Of a DNA stretch of 64,000 nt, positions 35,385 through 49,200 are shown piece after piece. Each line of letters opens with the position of its first letter. Position 1 is the stretch's first letter. Below the pieces are notes generated by a model that was given only the letters and a program-made list of their open reading frames with translations, did not search any database and was not told where the DNA came from. This DNA is from Gnetum montanum (taxonomy: Eukaryota > Streptophyta > Gnetopsida > Gnetales > Gnetaceae). The DNA lies in NCBI GenBank assembly GCA_015680685.1, contig MNCI01008366.1, forward strand, positions 1,232,637 through 1,296,636, in the 5' to 3' direction. The translations under genes and the position numbers were made by a program.

Positions 35385-36236
35385 TGATAAATCCAAACTT
35401 TTTGCAATAATGATATCATATCTACAATGTCATAGATATGTTATCATATAAACAATATTGTAGGGTGCATACCAACCTATAAAAGTAACACTTAGGCACA
35501 CAGACCCACAATAGATTTGATAACATAGTAGAAAAACTCTTTTAATTTGTTTTCATAATTTTAGCTTTCAATATTTAGCGGTGTGTGCCTACAATGTGAT
35601 GTTAAGTGATTAAACAGAGTCTTTATTTGAGTGTGATGTACTTGGATGCAGCATGACCGAAAATAAAGATCAAGATTAATTTCCATCATTGCAACAACAC
35701 TAATTTTATTTTTGCTTTCATTTAGTTTGATGTTTACTGTCTTCAAAGTTACTAATTTACTTTTAATGCACTTTACTATTCCTGTTGTTAAGCAGAATGA
35801 GTATGACTGTTCTTGAGCACTTAAGTGTAGCTACTTGGTAACCTAGTAGTACTATCACTTGGTACACCCAATAGTGTGGTACTTGGTAATCCTAGTACTA
35901 GTTACATAAAGTCCAAGGTGTGAACGGAAGATCATGACTGACTGCTCATTACATAGGCTAAATTAGATTTATTTGTGGTTACTTAGATTTAAAAACTATT
36001 ACTTTTACTTCATATTAGCTAGGAGCATTATGGCCCATACAACATCATCTATCATATGCCTCATCATGAGTTAAACCACATGCATTGAACTTACTAATTC
36101 ATGTGGGAAGACAATGATCACGAACTCTAACCAATTACTTGCATAATCACATTGCCTTGTCTATGGAATTCAATCGGGATCATGTGTGAACACTCATATC
36201 TTATATGGTTAGGTGTTGACACTCCATCACTCATCA
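35385..36236 (+). repeat. D3 3' LTR
   Basis: It starts TGATAAATCC after the gtgagggta polypurine tract and ends CCATCACTCATCA (852 bp). U3 has GATATC/ACAATATTG motifs and a TATA box (CCTATAAAAGTA, 35475-35486). It resembles the H LTR at 50570-51450 more than the D1 or D2 LTRs, including its U3, R and end. Confidence 0.8.
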
Positions 36237-36916
36237 ATAGCTTAATTGAACTCTTGCAATTTGATCTTCTCACTACTTATATTAGTAAATGTTCGCAACA
36301 TGGATTTGAGTTAGTTGTCCAATGTCTTATTTGAATAGAATATACATGGATACTTCCATGATTGAAAAAAAAAATTGAGATTAATTTGATTCCATTACAA
36401 CACTTTGACTTAGAATAAATTTCTATTTTCTAGCATGTAATTTCTAGAGTTTATTTACTACTAATTACCAATGAAATGAGCACAACAAAATCTTAAGCAT
36501 TAAACTCATACTAGTTTGGTAATCCCAAGGACTAGACACATGGTATGCCCTCCAATGCTCTAGTTTGGTAAACCCTATGGTTAGTACAAATATCTAGAAA
36601 TGTAAAGGTGGATTGGAGAATGAACACTCATCATCTTAAGCTAGTTTGAAACAAATTTTCTCATTGCTAGTTAATTAGATCATTAAATGTATTTTCATTG
36701 TTTTTAGTAAATTAGAATTATGATCATAAAACACTAATTATCATACACTTTAGCTACCCTTAACCATACAAGTTAAAGGGCCACCACAAATCTAGTTAGG
36801 AATATAGAAAATTGTAGTCAATTAATTAAGATATAGTCCAACACAAATTACAACATAATCTACTACAACATTTGTAGACTGTATAGTTGAGCATTGGGCA
36901 TACTCACAGCTTATCA
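36237..36916 (+). repeat. Old LTR 'O', 3' part
   Basis: Right after the D3 LTR a second, more diverged LTR body continues: a region equivalent to ATTTGAGTG...GATTAATTTCCATCATTGCAAC, the motif pair TTTGGTAATCCCAAGG/TTTGGTAAACCC (36513-36574), and an end TACTCACAGCTTATCA. D3 therefore sits inside this LTR. No PBS follows, so it is a solo or 3' LTR. Its end is about 320 bp beyond the FdC2 stop codon. Confidence 0.6.
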
Positions 36917-37239
36917 TGTTACATACTATGGGAATTAATATGATATAAAGATTTTAAATTCTCAAATGATTAATTCAACTAAAATTTACATGGTAAAATG
37001 CAAAAAAAAAAAAAAAATTACAAACTAACACTTTTAATTATGCCTTGTTTCCTATTTGCATAAAAGGAGCTTTATCAATCTATGAGAAACTAAATTAAAA
37101 AAATCTAAAAGTTAAGAGAGTTTTAGACATGAATATCTAGGAATATGATAAATAACAATAAAAAACAATAACTTATATTTATTACACATCAAATGGATTT
37201 GTAGAGTCTTAAGGCTACATCACAAAATCATGGAATGGC
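36917..37239. other. FdC2 downstream flank / 3' UTR
   Basis: AT-rich non-coding sequence. On the minus strand a poly(A)-signal candidate AATAAA lies at 37178-37183, about 57 nt past the FdC2 stop. A poly-A run lies at 37001-37017. Nothing else recognised. Confidence 0.4.
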
Positions 37240-37284
37240 CTACTCATCTCCCATAGCTAGCTCTAACGCATAATCATCCCTTTC
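37240..37284 (-). CDS. FdC2: FdC2 exon 6
   Basis: 45 bp, ERDDYALELAMGDE and TAG, after acceptor tttcag. It lies 4.1 kb from exon 5, across an intron with a LINE and an LTR. Confidence 0.93.
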   Translation of the reverse strand, partial: ERDDYALELAMGDE

Positions 37285-40200
37285 CTGAAACCATAATTTA
37301 AATTTTAATAGGTAAAAATAGCTTATTACTAGAACCAAATAAATCAAATTATTAACTAATTTATAGATTTAAAATTATTAATCTTATTAGAGTTCAAATC
37401 TTACTCATGAACTAAGACTTTTCAACTGGCGATCAATAGGTCCAAATGAGTATCCAATAAATAAGCATTTCTTTATATAAGGGTTCCTAGGACATTCTAG
37501 AAAGTTGCAACATCAAAATTTCTTAAAAATTTAACATTACATTAATGCAATTCATTGGGTATACTTCTGTAACTTGAAGGTTTGATTTTAATAAGTTATG
37601 CTATTAAATCAACTAGTAAAGCTTCTACATGATAGTGAAAAAGGACCTCGAAGTTAAACTTTAAATATTTTATGTTGAGAATTTAACCTCCTCTTTCCTT
37701 TTGTTCTTGTATAGTTTTTCATCCTATGATCAATCCTCCAATTAGATGGTGAAATTCATAAAGATATAAGAAACCAAATTAATGTAGTGATGAGTGGCGA
37801 GGTACCCCTACACTCAACCATACGAATACGAGCGTACACGCGCGATCCGGTCGAACTCCGCAAACTAAATGCCTTAACGCCATAAGAAACACTTGGGGTT
37901 AATCGTTCGTTGTCTTCCCAGGCTTGCTTGTAAGTGTCACGGTATGGTTAAGCAAGTCTGAGGTATGTTATTTTTTTGGTGTTTTCGGCTTATCTTCTAT
38001 GCTATCAGGGGAAAGGGTTGAGAAACTAAGCTAACTCTAACTAAAGATCTAAGTCTAAATTAACTAGCGTCAGCATCCGTTCCCACTTACCGGACACACC
38101 CTGAACTATGCAACTGNNNNNNNNNNNNNNNNNNNNNNNNNNNNNNNNNNNNNNNNNNNNNNNNNNNNNNNNNNNNNNNNNNNNNNNNNNNNNNNNNNNN
38201 NNNNNNNNNNNNNNNNNNNNNNNNNNNNNNNNNNNNNNNNNNNNNNNNNNNNNNNNNNNNNNNNNNNNNNNNNNNNNNNNNNNNNNNNNNNNNNNNNNNN
38301 NNNNNNNNNNNNNNNNNNNNNNNNNNNNNNNNNNNNNNNNNNNNNNCGTTCACTCTAGGACTCCTACTGCGGGCACATGGGAAAAATTCTAACTCTGGAG
38401 TGATCAATCTGCCAGAGCTTCGCTACTTCTAGCCAGGATTGGGAAATGAAGGGAGTGCCGCCTCTTATTTATAGATATGGCGGCGGGACGCAATATCACG
38501 GGACGCAATATCGCGGGACGCAATATCGCGGCACGCGATATCGCGGCACATGCAGGTTGCGTCTCATCATGTAGGATGGCCAAAATAGAGACAAGCTAAT
38601 GGTGTTCTATGTGATTTAAAAAATACCAAAAATTTTACAGAACAATAATCATGTCTACTATCTTATATTGTTGTGAATGTTGGGCATACAAAAGAGGCAT
38701 GAACAACACATCAATGCGGCAAAAATGCAAATGCTTAGATGAATGCTAAATGTTACTAGAAGAGAAACTACTTAATACAAACATTAGAGGATGACTTAAG
38801 AGTGATTTCCATTTTAGATAAGTTACAAGAATGGCAATTTAAATGGTTTGCGCATGTGCAAAGATCATACAATAAGCCTATAAAAAAGGTTGCTACATCA
38901 CTGTTCCAGGACAGCAACCATAAGGAAGACTAAAAAAAACAAAAAAAAGACAAGGAAAAGCAATAAGATAGTTTAAAGAAACTACAAATAAACAAAGATC
39001 TAGCTCTTCATAGAAACAAATGGCGAAAAAAAATTCATGTAGTCAACTCCATTGTGTCGAGATAGACTAGGATGATGATAATGATGATAGTTTCTCTTAA
39101 AGCCTCATACTTACTTTTCAAGTAATGAAACTTTCTTGTATACTATAAATAACCTGTTCTCTCTAGCTCTCAAAACTTATGTCCACATGATCTTTGTTGA
39201 TTGAAGAAAACTACATAGTTGAATATGCACATGTTTATTAAGGTATGTGATTTCCATCCTAAAAGTGGCATGTTCGCTCCTAAGAAGTTATGCTAAAGTG
39301 GTGAAGTCAAGTAGACAAAGGACACTAACAATTATTCTGAAACCACGTGCTTAGCCTAATCATGTTTACTCCTTGCAAGTTATGCCTAAAGTGGTAAAGT
39401 AGACAGAGGACGCTAACAATTATTCTGAAGCCACCTGCTTAGCCTAATAGGGGTAAGGTGGACAGCCAACTAGAAAATGTTGCCGGATCACTTGCTTAGA
39501 ATAAGAGGTCTTCATAGTTGGGAAAGACTGGCAATGATGACGATGACATAAGAGAATTTGCCTTGCTTAATTCACCCACCAATCAACTGGATACAATTTA
39601 ACTATAATCTCATGTTAACATCTTTAATCATGAAGCACTAAATTCAAATATATAACATTAAGTTGATTCCTACAGATGCCGAGCACCAGAACAAGATCGT
39701 CATAGCAATAAGAAGGGGATGAAGAACTTCAAGCCAAATTCATGAAATGCAATCTGTCACTCATAATCATGATTCGTTTACAATGCCAACACCTGTTGAA
39801 TTATGTAAAGAGTTGCTAGCACCAGCCACAAATATCCGTTTTAGAGAACCTTGATATAGCGCGGAAGGATAAATGCAGCCAATCAAAACTAGAGAAGGCA
39901 ATTTTGGCCAAGTATCTGGTGCCAAAACTGTTGGATCGTTACAGGCAAAAAGGAAACTTTGATAAAATTTTAACATCTTATAAAGTGTTTGGGTAAAATA
40001 GCATGTTCTGCGAGCAGACGAAGACGCAGCAAATTTGGAGCTTCATGCAAAGGTTGAGGCATTAAAATCAAAGGTTATTCCAGCTCAAGGCAAGAAAGCT
40101 ATCTATAGGGGAAAAATCAGCTATCTAAGAGCAATCAATGCAAAAGGCATCGGTTTAAATTACAATTTTTTATATTATTTAATTATAAAATTTAATAAAT

Positions 40201-43200
40201 AACCATCTTCTTCGGATAAGATGTTTAGTTTAGAGGTAAGAGCCTTGGAATGGAAACCAAGGTCACAACTTTGATTTTAGTAGGCAACACTGAGTTGCGG
40301 AATTTTTAAAAAAAAAAAAATCTAAAACTGTTGTATCTGAGAGAGTGGACGTAAATAAAAAAATTCAGTTTCACTTTCAAAAACCTATAGCTCTCATCCA
40401 TCCTACCCAAATATATGCAACAACAAATAAACCCTGTAATTTGGCATCCTAAGCAAGAACCATAGCTGAATAATTTGAAAATAAATTACCAAAACAATTA
40501 TATCCATTTGCAGGCAATGACAGCAAGGTAGAGACCAATGTAAACATATCATAAAACAATGGGGCTTGGTCCTTGATGCTGATTGCCCATTTGTGTGTCT
40601 CAAAATGAAGAACCTCACCGTATTCTTATGCATTGTGATTTTGCTGATAATGTCTGGAACAATCTGCTTGTTACTACAGGTCCAAATTTCCACCTCAATC
40701 GACTCTACTGGAACTTGGTTAGAAGAAGCATTGGTTAGGTAATTCCCTGTATCTAAAAATTTCCACTTTTACCTAATATGTATCATGTGATTTCCCATAC
40801 CAAGTAGCATTTGAATAGCTGCTCTTAGTTTATGGAGAGAGAACTTTTCTGAGATGTGACTGTTTTTCATTATAGCTACAATCTTATTTTAAAAGTAATA
40901 ATTATCCATTTTTAGATTCTAAAGTTTCAATGTTTTCAAATCCGATTGTATGGAAATTCTTGATTGGAAAGCTGGATCTTTCAACAATTTTGGAGCTTAA
41001 ACCCTACACTTGTGAACCAACCACAATCGTTAAAAAATTTTAAAATGAAGTGTAGAGAGAAAGGAGCAATTTCTCATCCTCAATTCTTCATTCACAAGGC
41101 ATATACATTTTAGTGTACCTTTTTTTCTTTGGGAACAGATTAGTGTTTAAAATTATAAATGGCATTTTGCACCAATTGCCTAAATGATTATTTTGAATGC
41201 ATTTGGGGGTATCCTACAGGTTGTGTTTTACGTCAGTTCAATCCACCGGCCCGTATAGGCCAGTACCTCACAGTTATTCTCAATCGTGGATAGTGGAAAC
41301 CATTGAATTTGCAGAAACATTATGTGTTGATTCATAAAGAAAGAGATATTAACCGTTATAAAGTCTATTTAAAAAATTTCTATACGAGGTACTTACAATA
41401 GGTCCTCTGGCAAAATATCTGCCAAACTGGAGCCAATATACCTGCAACAAACAAAAAATGCTTTTGCAATTGTACTTGAAAAAAGGCAAATTTTATGGAA
41501 TGCAAAAATAACAATGCTTTTACTTTTTATTATTCAATCAAACTTGCAAAACAAAATAGCATGAATGCTACTCTCATAAAAAGTAAAAGATTAGAGATAC
41601 CGAATTAGTTTTTGGAGCAGGCACATAAGCATGAGATTTCTTTCATCATTTTAAAAGATGTTACACTTTATGGGTATAAATTGATTAGGTAGTAGGAATC
41701 ACCAGTGCAATATAAGACCAAGCTTATGATATCAATGAAGTACCAGCCAATACTATTTATATTTATTACAACATTTTTTAATTGGAGCACTAAATAATAG
41801 CTGAGAATGGCTTGCCAGCAAAACCGTGAGCAATAAGTCAGTGAAAAGTGTACATTTTTTAAAAACTACATGAACCTATAAAAATGGATTTACTATGTAA
41901 TCTACAGTACTTACAAAAAAAAGTAATAAGATCTTACATAATTTAGTCACTCTAGAGATTGTACTGTTAAAACGTTAAACATATGCTAAAATGATTGTCC
42001 AGAAAGAAATTTACCTCATCTTCATCTTGTGTTTCAACCTCCAAATCAGAACAGGGGAACCCAACACAAAGAAGAGCATAGCCCTATCAATAGATATGTG
42101 TACTTTAATAAGCAACTTCAGCAAAAAAACTGCATGGAAATAAGCTATAGTGGGAAAGACCAGGAAAAACTCTGAATTAGGAAATCAATTATTTGTTTAT
42201 AATGTCCGGTTTCTGCACAGAAAGTCCAATTACTTCTCCAAAGAAATGGATGTTTACCAGGAGTCCCATTGATGTTGAATGAGTTCAATATTGGTAAAAA
42301 CTAATTTAAATTCATGCAAACAGTAAATAAATGTTCAAGATAAAACGCCCAAAAAAATGTTGCCTTTTACACGATTACACATACTGTTGAAATTCTAGGA
42401 AGTCTCACTATACATAATGTACGCTTTGGTAACGCAAGAAATGTATTACAAAATGGATTCCCAAACATCAAACTGATAGGAATAGCAACTTCACTTGACC
42501 TCAGCTAAAAGGATGAGAAATGTGTTGCAAAATAGATTCCCAAATGGTTTAGGAAGCATAAGATTTTATAAAGTGGCTCAAAATGCAATGACAATATGGA
42601 TTAGAAGCTCAAATAATGTATAGCTATGCATTTTATTCCTATGAATATGTCCCTTGATATCATAAGGTATTACCCATAAATAGAATGTGTGTGTGCATGT
42701 CATGTTTGCACACTCATGTATGATTGCTTCTCGTTTTATTCTGCTGCTTATATTTTTCACATTACTTCTGTAACAAAAATTTGTCTCATGGTCCTGTAAT
42801 GAATCCATGCATTCCCTTGATGATAGATTTGATAGCAATACAAACCTTCGATTTCAATTCAGCTGATATTCCCAGTGCCTCTGGTTGGCGCAATTTTCCA
42901 GATTTCACACGCACAGCACAACTGGTGCAGCATCCTGTGAGCATGAAATTTCCAGTGTCTTGGTTCAAGAGTTCACTTTACAATCAATACATGACAATGG
43001 AAAAGCATATAGGTCATTGTCAATCAATACACATTGCATAAGATAACTAAAATCCTAATCAACACGATGCAATAAGTTCAATTTCTGTAAAGTTATTTTA
43101 ATTGAAAAGGTTTTGAAATTAGGTTTAAGGAAAGGAATAAAGATTCTCCATCATAAAAGTTTTGAGTGGAGAGATTGCTTCCTTAAGTTTGCCTTGCGTA

Positions 43201-46200
43201 CTTATTAAATCAATGCAATGACTTGTTTAAAAAGTTTGTTTTGGTTAGGTGAACATCAAATGTGTTTTTGTTGGATTAGATTTTAGGCATATACCATATC
43301 TATCAATTTGGGGCACATATGATATTGTCAATGGTAGTGACTGCAAGCAAAGATTCAACTTATTAAAAGAACAACTTATTGTCTGTATATAATAAGCACT
43401 TAAATAGATTCACTTTGTAGTCAACAACAGAATCTGTAATTCATACATCCATGGAGGGAAGTTTTTTGGCTGCCTTGCAGAAATAAGAAAAACTAGCTTA
43501 AAAAATTCAACACAATCTTGTGGCTGATGTTGCCTTCCATACAGTTTCTCATTTATTAATAAATTACAGTGAAAAGATTTTTATTTAAAAAAAAATCAGA
43601 GATAGAAGAAAAGTAAGTACCATGTCTGCATGCAAATGGCAGCTTAATATTTTGATCCTCGGCTGTTTGTAATATATATTGGTCCTGCAAGTAAAAGTCT
43701 ATAACTAACTTGTCCAATTATGAGAAACACAGAATTCCAAATTATGCTTAATTTCATGGTACCTAGATCACCTCGGCACAATGGATCTATGTATATGACT
43801 GAAAAATACAAGATATAGCAAAGCAAGAATTACTATTTATTATAAAATATACTCGATTTTGTATACAATATTGAATGAAAATATGGATAAATATATTTCC
43901 AACAAAATAAATATAGAAACATTTCAGGAAAAATTAAAAGTAGTTTTTTTTTTCTTTTTTTGTTTTCTTTTTGCATAGAGTCAAGTGGATTACAATGCAG
44001 CCCAGCTCTGCTTCATACAAAAAATGGGCATCTGTGAAAAGCATCTCCACAAATTTTGTGGGGTAAAGGGTTGAGCCTAGTATTTCGCCAATATAATTAA
44101 AATTCTTTAACATCACAACAGTAGGAAAAATGCCACCCGGATTACAATGTTTGTTGTGTGATAATATCATGAAGTTCGAATTTGCATCAAACTTTTGGAG
44201 ACACATTTGCCTGCATCATCCGTATAGGCAGAATTGAGAATTGTAGAATAAGGACTATGTTCAGAATGCTTAGAATCAAACCATAACTATGGAAGTCAAT
44301 TTATGGTAATATAAGTCCTGTTACAGATGTCTTCACTTTATGTACTATTTTTGTCGCTATTCTGATTTTCATGTCTTTCCTTTCCTTCTCACTAACCATT
44401 CAGCCCTTAAAAGATCGTCTTATAATAATGGACATAGGTCCTTGAAAGTGGGTCACATTCAAATCCCATACATGGCACTTTAGATGCAGTATATAAATAT
44501 ATGTGCAAGTCAGTAATCTATTATCTTGCAAGATAGTCAACCATAGAAACATAGATGGATACTGTTCAAAAAAACAACCATAATATGATTGGATAATAGC
44601 TAGAAGGATTACCATATTGACAACCACTCTGGATAAATCCTTTCTTTATTCAATATTGTGTTATTTCATTGTCATATTTGGCAAAATATGAGCAATGTTA
44701 AGTGAAGAATCACAAGAACTGTTCATATTATCCTTCCAATGAATTAAAGCCTACTAACAAAAAAAATACAAAATCCAATACATGCAAAGAAGTGCTACTT
44801 ATGGCATCCGTTTAACCCCCCGGTATACCATCCTCTGCTACCAAATTCATTACATATATGCATTTTTTCATAGCTCCTACTAGACTGGTATCTGTTGCTC
44901 CCACTGTACCTGTTATCATATCTCTGAATCTTGTTTGGTAATTGTACCACACATTGCTTGCATTCTGTTTTTTCCCAATATGTTTCAAATCATACCATCA
45001 TACGTTGTAATTGATTTTCAAGGATCAGGGAAAAAGAAAGAGAATAAATAGTGCTTAAGTTAACAGCTTGTTTGAGATACACTGGGTAATGGCTATTTTG
45101 AAAATTTTAAAAAGAAGAAGAGGAAAAGAAACCAAAGAACTAACCAGAACTAACTTCTAAGTTAAAAAACCCCAAAGAACCAACTTCTAAGTTATAACAG
45201 CTCATTTTAAAGCAAGTGAATGATGGCTGGTAAAAGACATCTCCTGTGAACAATGCCATCATTCTCATCACCCTAGCTTTGTCCCAATAATATGGGGTCA
45301 GCTGGATGGGTTCTCTTTTGTCATTCACTTCTATCAAAAGCTAAAGCTTAATCCATTTGCAATTTTTTCATATGTGTTTTAACAATTTCTTCTTGTATCT
45401 TAAAAAAGGTCACTGCTGCTCCCTTGACCTCTTAGACATTATGCACTGTCAAATTGGTACCACAAAAAAATTAATTGCTAATAGGATTTGATACATTCAA
45501 AATCCTTGTCTCTGACCAAGATCTCTCCTGGAAAGACCAAAGACTTCAGGCATTAAGCATTACTGAATTACAACAAAATCTACTTTCATTGCTCCAAAAC
45601 GTTCATTGTTACTTCATCCTCTCTAGGCAGAAAAGGAAGTAATTTTTTTCTCCCTTTGATGTAAATGTTACATTCATGTTATATTAAATGAGAAACTTAA
45701 ATTTCAACTAGCATCATAGAATATTGGTAAGCTTATACATTATCAAATTGGAGATCTAATGCTTAAGTTATGCTCTTTCCATAATTCAATTTTAATAATG
45801 TGCATGAAAATATACTTAGAATTTGTGTATTGTGTTTCAGTTTAGCTGCAATTTTAATAATGTACATGAAAGTATACTTAGAATTTTCTGCGCTTGTTTT
45901 TCACTATAACTGCATCAAACCCAGCACAAAAGGTATACTAATAATTTTCTGTGCTTGTATTTCACTGTTAATGCAATTTTATTTATGAAAGTATACTTTA
46001 GAATTTTTTGCACTTGTGTTTCACTATAACTGCATCAAACCTAGCATAAAAATGGTGGGCCATGGTGCTCATGTAGCATGATGATGTGGATGGAGTTCCA
46101 GATGCATAAAGAGAATCAGCAGGGTGGGCAAAGGATAACAGAGACCTCATGGCAAAGCATGATGAAGACCTAACACAGTAAAGGCTTAGGCTGGCTCGAT

Positions 46201-49200
46201 CTAGCTATCTCCATTTCCTTCATGTCACAGGTTCAATGTCAATAGGCTATATTGCAAAAGATGGAAATTATCTAAAAGAAATAGCTGAAACTGAACTGTG
46301 TTCCTTAGATCCCTAAGGTCTTATGGTCTCCACAAAGACAACAAAATACTTAACGTTCAACTTATTTTAGTGAATGTTATAAACTCACGAAGTACAAGAA
46401 CATTGGATATTCTGAACAAGCTTAGCACACATGTTTAAGACTTTTCAAGCATATCAAAGATTTCCAAAATGGCAACATATCTTCAAATTATCATTGAAAA
46501 TAGTAGACTAGAAGAATCTTCAATTAATCATTGAAAAAATATATCAAAGCTAAGATACTGATGATTTTGGATAGGATTTTCCATTCCTTGCAATCCATTG
46601 CAATTTTCTTTTAAATTTTGTTATTTCTATGGTGCATTTCATGCTATTTCATCTCTTGTTTGCAACTCCCTACAGTTAGTACAAGCAAATTGAGGTTTAA
46701 GTTGGTGCTTCTGATCATTTACAAGGAGTCAAAAGTGCAAAGCAAGCAAGTCATGCTTTAATTACAGCTATACAGCAAATGCACGAAGTAGGCAAAGCAA
46801 TGCAATCTACATAAGGAAAGTAGAAATTTTCCTGTGTGGTTCATGCAAATGTGCAACTTGATGCAGTTATCCGTTTTGTGCTCGCATGCCCCTCACAAGT
46901 TCGCCTGAGGTGAGATTATTCTAGTTGAACAAAACCCCAGCCACACAACTCATGAAGCTAAGTTTTATCACATTTTACAAAGGATTTAATGGCAATAAAA
47001 CCGATAACTTCTGTTTCAGTGAAAGTTGCATGAATGGTGGCTAAGCCTCAAGTCCGGATGGGTAAGTTTGATGACAGAAGTTCTAAACTTAAATGACTAA
47101 TGGGGAAGAACTCTTTGTATGTGTGAGATCTTGGACTGCTTATAAAGGAATGAAGCAAGAAGCCGGATTCTATCCTTTCCATTAATTGGTATAGATTAAA
47201 TACGAGGCTTTTGCAATAACTCAATACATGTTCATGATTCTTTTCTGAGAAATGTATAGGAGCAAACTACTGTGTAGGGCTTGAGAAAAAGGTTAGACAA
47301 TTTCTCCCAGGTGAAGACTGTTACCTGCCATGTCTTTTTACAACAAAATTTGCATAGTTTGAATCCTTAAGTGAATGACTGTGTATCCAGTACCACAGTT
47401 GGCATGCTTTACAAAAATATACTGTTAACAATCATTTTATTGTCTATACTTAGGCTTTCATGTTATTTGTCAGGGAGAATATTAGGTTGATTAATCATTA
47501 GAAATGGGGTAGTCCCCAGCAAAAGTGAGTACAAACCAAATTAGGGTTAAAACCATACTCTAATTAAGAGACAGAATATAGGCCACAGGTTCCTCCAAAA
47601 GACAAAATGGAAAACTGTTCAAAGAAGGACTCAAGGATGGACTTAAGATAGACTATGCCTCAACAATCATAAGAACCTACAAGCATATCAAAAATACAAA
47701 GCACAAGTTAGTCCAATGGTTATGAGTGTATCAGGTACCCCACAGATAATAATATAAACAATAAGAGTAACATAACATGCACACAAGACCACAAAGAGCA
47801 ATATCAATACACATAGCTACAAAATCCTCGAGATAGCTATGATGCCACCCTAAGCTATATGCATCTAGTTCTACCCCCCTTCTCCATAAGGTAGAGGAGA
47901 TGCCCATACCAAAAGCCTTAGCTTTGGCTATCTACATATTCTCACAACATAGTATGCAATTAATCACGTTATGTAGTTTTTAAAAGGGATGTAACCCCCT
48001 TCTCCATAAAGTAGGGGAGGTGCCTACACCAAAAGCCTTAGCTCTGCCTTCTTACATATCCTCACAACACAGTATATGATTAATCAAGGATATGTGGTTC
48101 TTAAAAGGGATATGATAGTTGGTTAGTATGAAACCAAGATGATCCCCATGCTCCCATAGACCCATTTTGGAGGACTAACCTTTAGACTATCAATAAGGCA
48201 TACTTTCTTACATTCACCCCGCTTAAAAGAAGCATCATCGTTAAAGCTTTAAGTTGTTAGTTCTAATGTCTATGGAACTTAAAGTCATTGTCCATTCACA
48301 CTTCCCAAACATGAAGAACGAAATGGATATCAAGGAAAAGTAAACTCAAAGCCCATTTTAATGGCTTTAACCAAGAGGGTAGCCATAATGTCCGTAAAAC
48401 TTAAATCGTCATCCCTTCAAACTTCCCAAATGTGAAGAATGAAAAGGATATCGAAGGAAATTGAAAAACTCGACGCCCATTTTAATGGCTTTAACCAAGG
48501 TCTATCAGCTAGGGTTATTAATGGTAAAGCACAAAAGGTTGAACTCAACTAGAGTTATTTGCAGCTTGCATGTAATAAACTGTTTCCGAAACATGTGCAG
48601 TTCTAAATATTGTATTTAAGGGAAAAAATTGTAATTACCGAAACACACTTCCGAAATTTTCCATAATAACGTACCAAAAACAAGAACCACTGAAAGGTAA
48701 CATTTTAACCTGATATTGTATTTTGGATTGGACGTTAAAGAATTCGTGTCCATGAAAAGGCATAAGAATGCCTACCATGAGAATTGGTATGACAAGCTGA
48801 GTAAAATGCATCTTCAGACAGCAAATATAAAAGTTAACGTGATCAATCGCTCTCTTTCCACAACTACAAGAATGATAGAATTCTGTTGGCAAATTGAGAC
48901 ATGATTATTCATCAATTCGTGCTATGATACTTTGTTCATGGGACTTGAAAGGAATTCCATCCATGTAAATCGAAACATGTATTTAACAGTCTTCTGGAAA
49001 TAAGAAGAACAATGAAGACCGAAAACAAGAACAATTATTGGAGTTGACAGTTTGGCAGTGGATCAAATAATAAAATCTTCAAACAATTTCATGCAATATG
49101 GTAACAAAATCAGGGATGCAGGGGAACCTCAGGGACAGTGAACTTATAAGTGGCTCCTCTCTGTCTGTCGTGTACTGTAACCTGATGCCGAGGCACTTGA

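Larger units (their letters stand above)
37705..39091 (+). mobile_element. RTE-type LINE fragment (end of ORF), split by a solo LTR
   Basis: Two pieces, 37705-37787 and 38575-39091, join across the LTR. The left piece reads SILQLDGEIHKDIRNQINV. The right continues QANGVLCD, FYRTIIMSTILY, ECW, then WFAHVQRS-like and KQMAKKIHVVNSIVSR with stops, and ends in a GATGATGATAATGATGATAG tail. These are the conserved C-terminal blocks and simple-repeat 3' tail of plant RTE LINEs. The fragment is antisense to FdC2 in its last intron, 5' truncated and dead. Confidence 0.85.

Noticed and set aside
38087-38407. ORFs on both strands across 38087-38407
   Set aside because: They consist mostly of N translated as X within the solo LTR gap.
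42724-43041. 105-codon plus-strand ORF
   Set aside because: It is the antisense of FdC2 exon 3 and its flanks; the minus strand encodes the conserved ferredoxin sequence.
43920-44210. Minus-strand 90-codon ORF with Lys-rich end
   Set aside because: The Lys run is translation of a poly-T tract; no homologous motif recognised.
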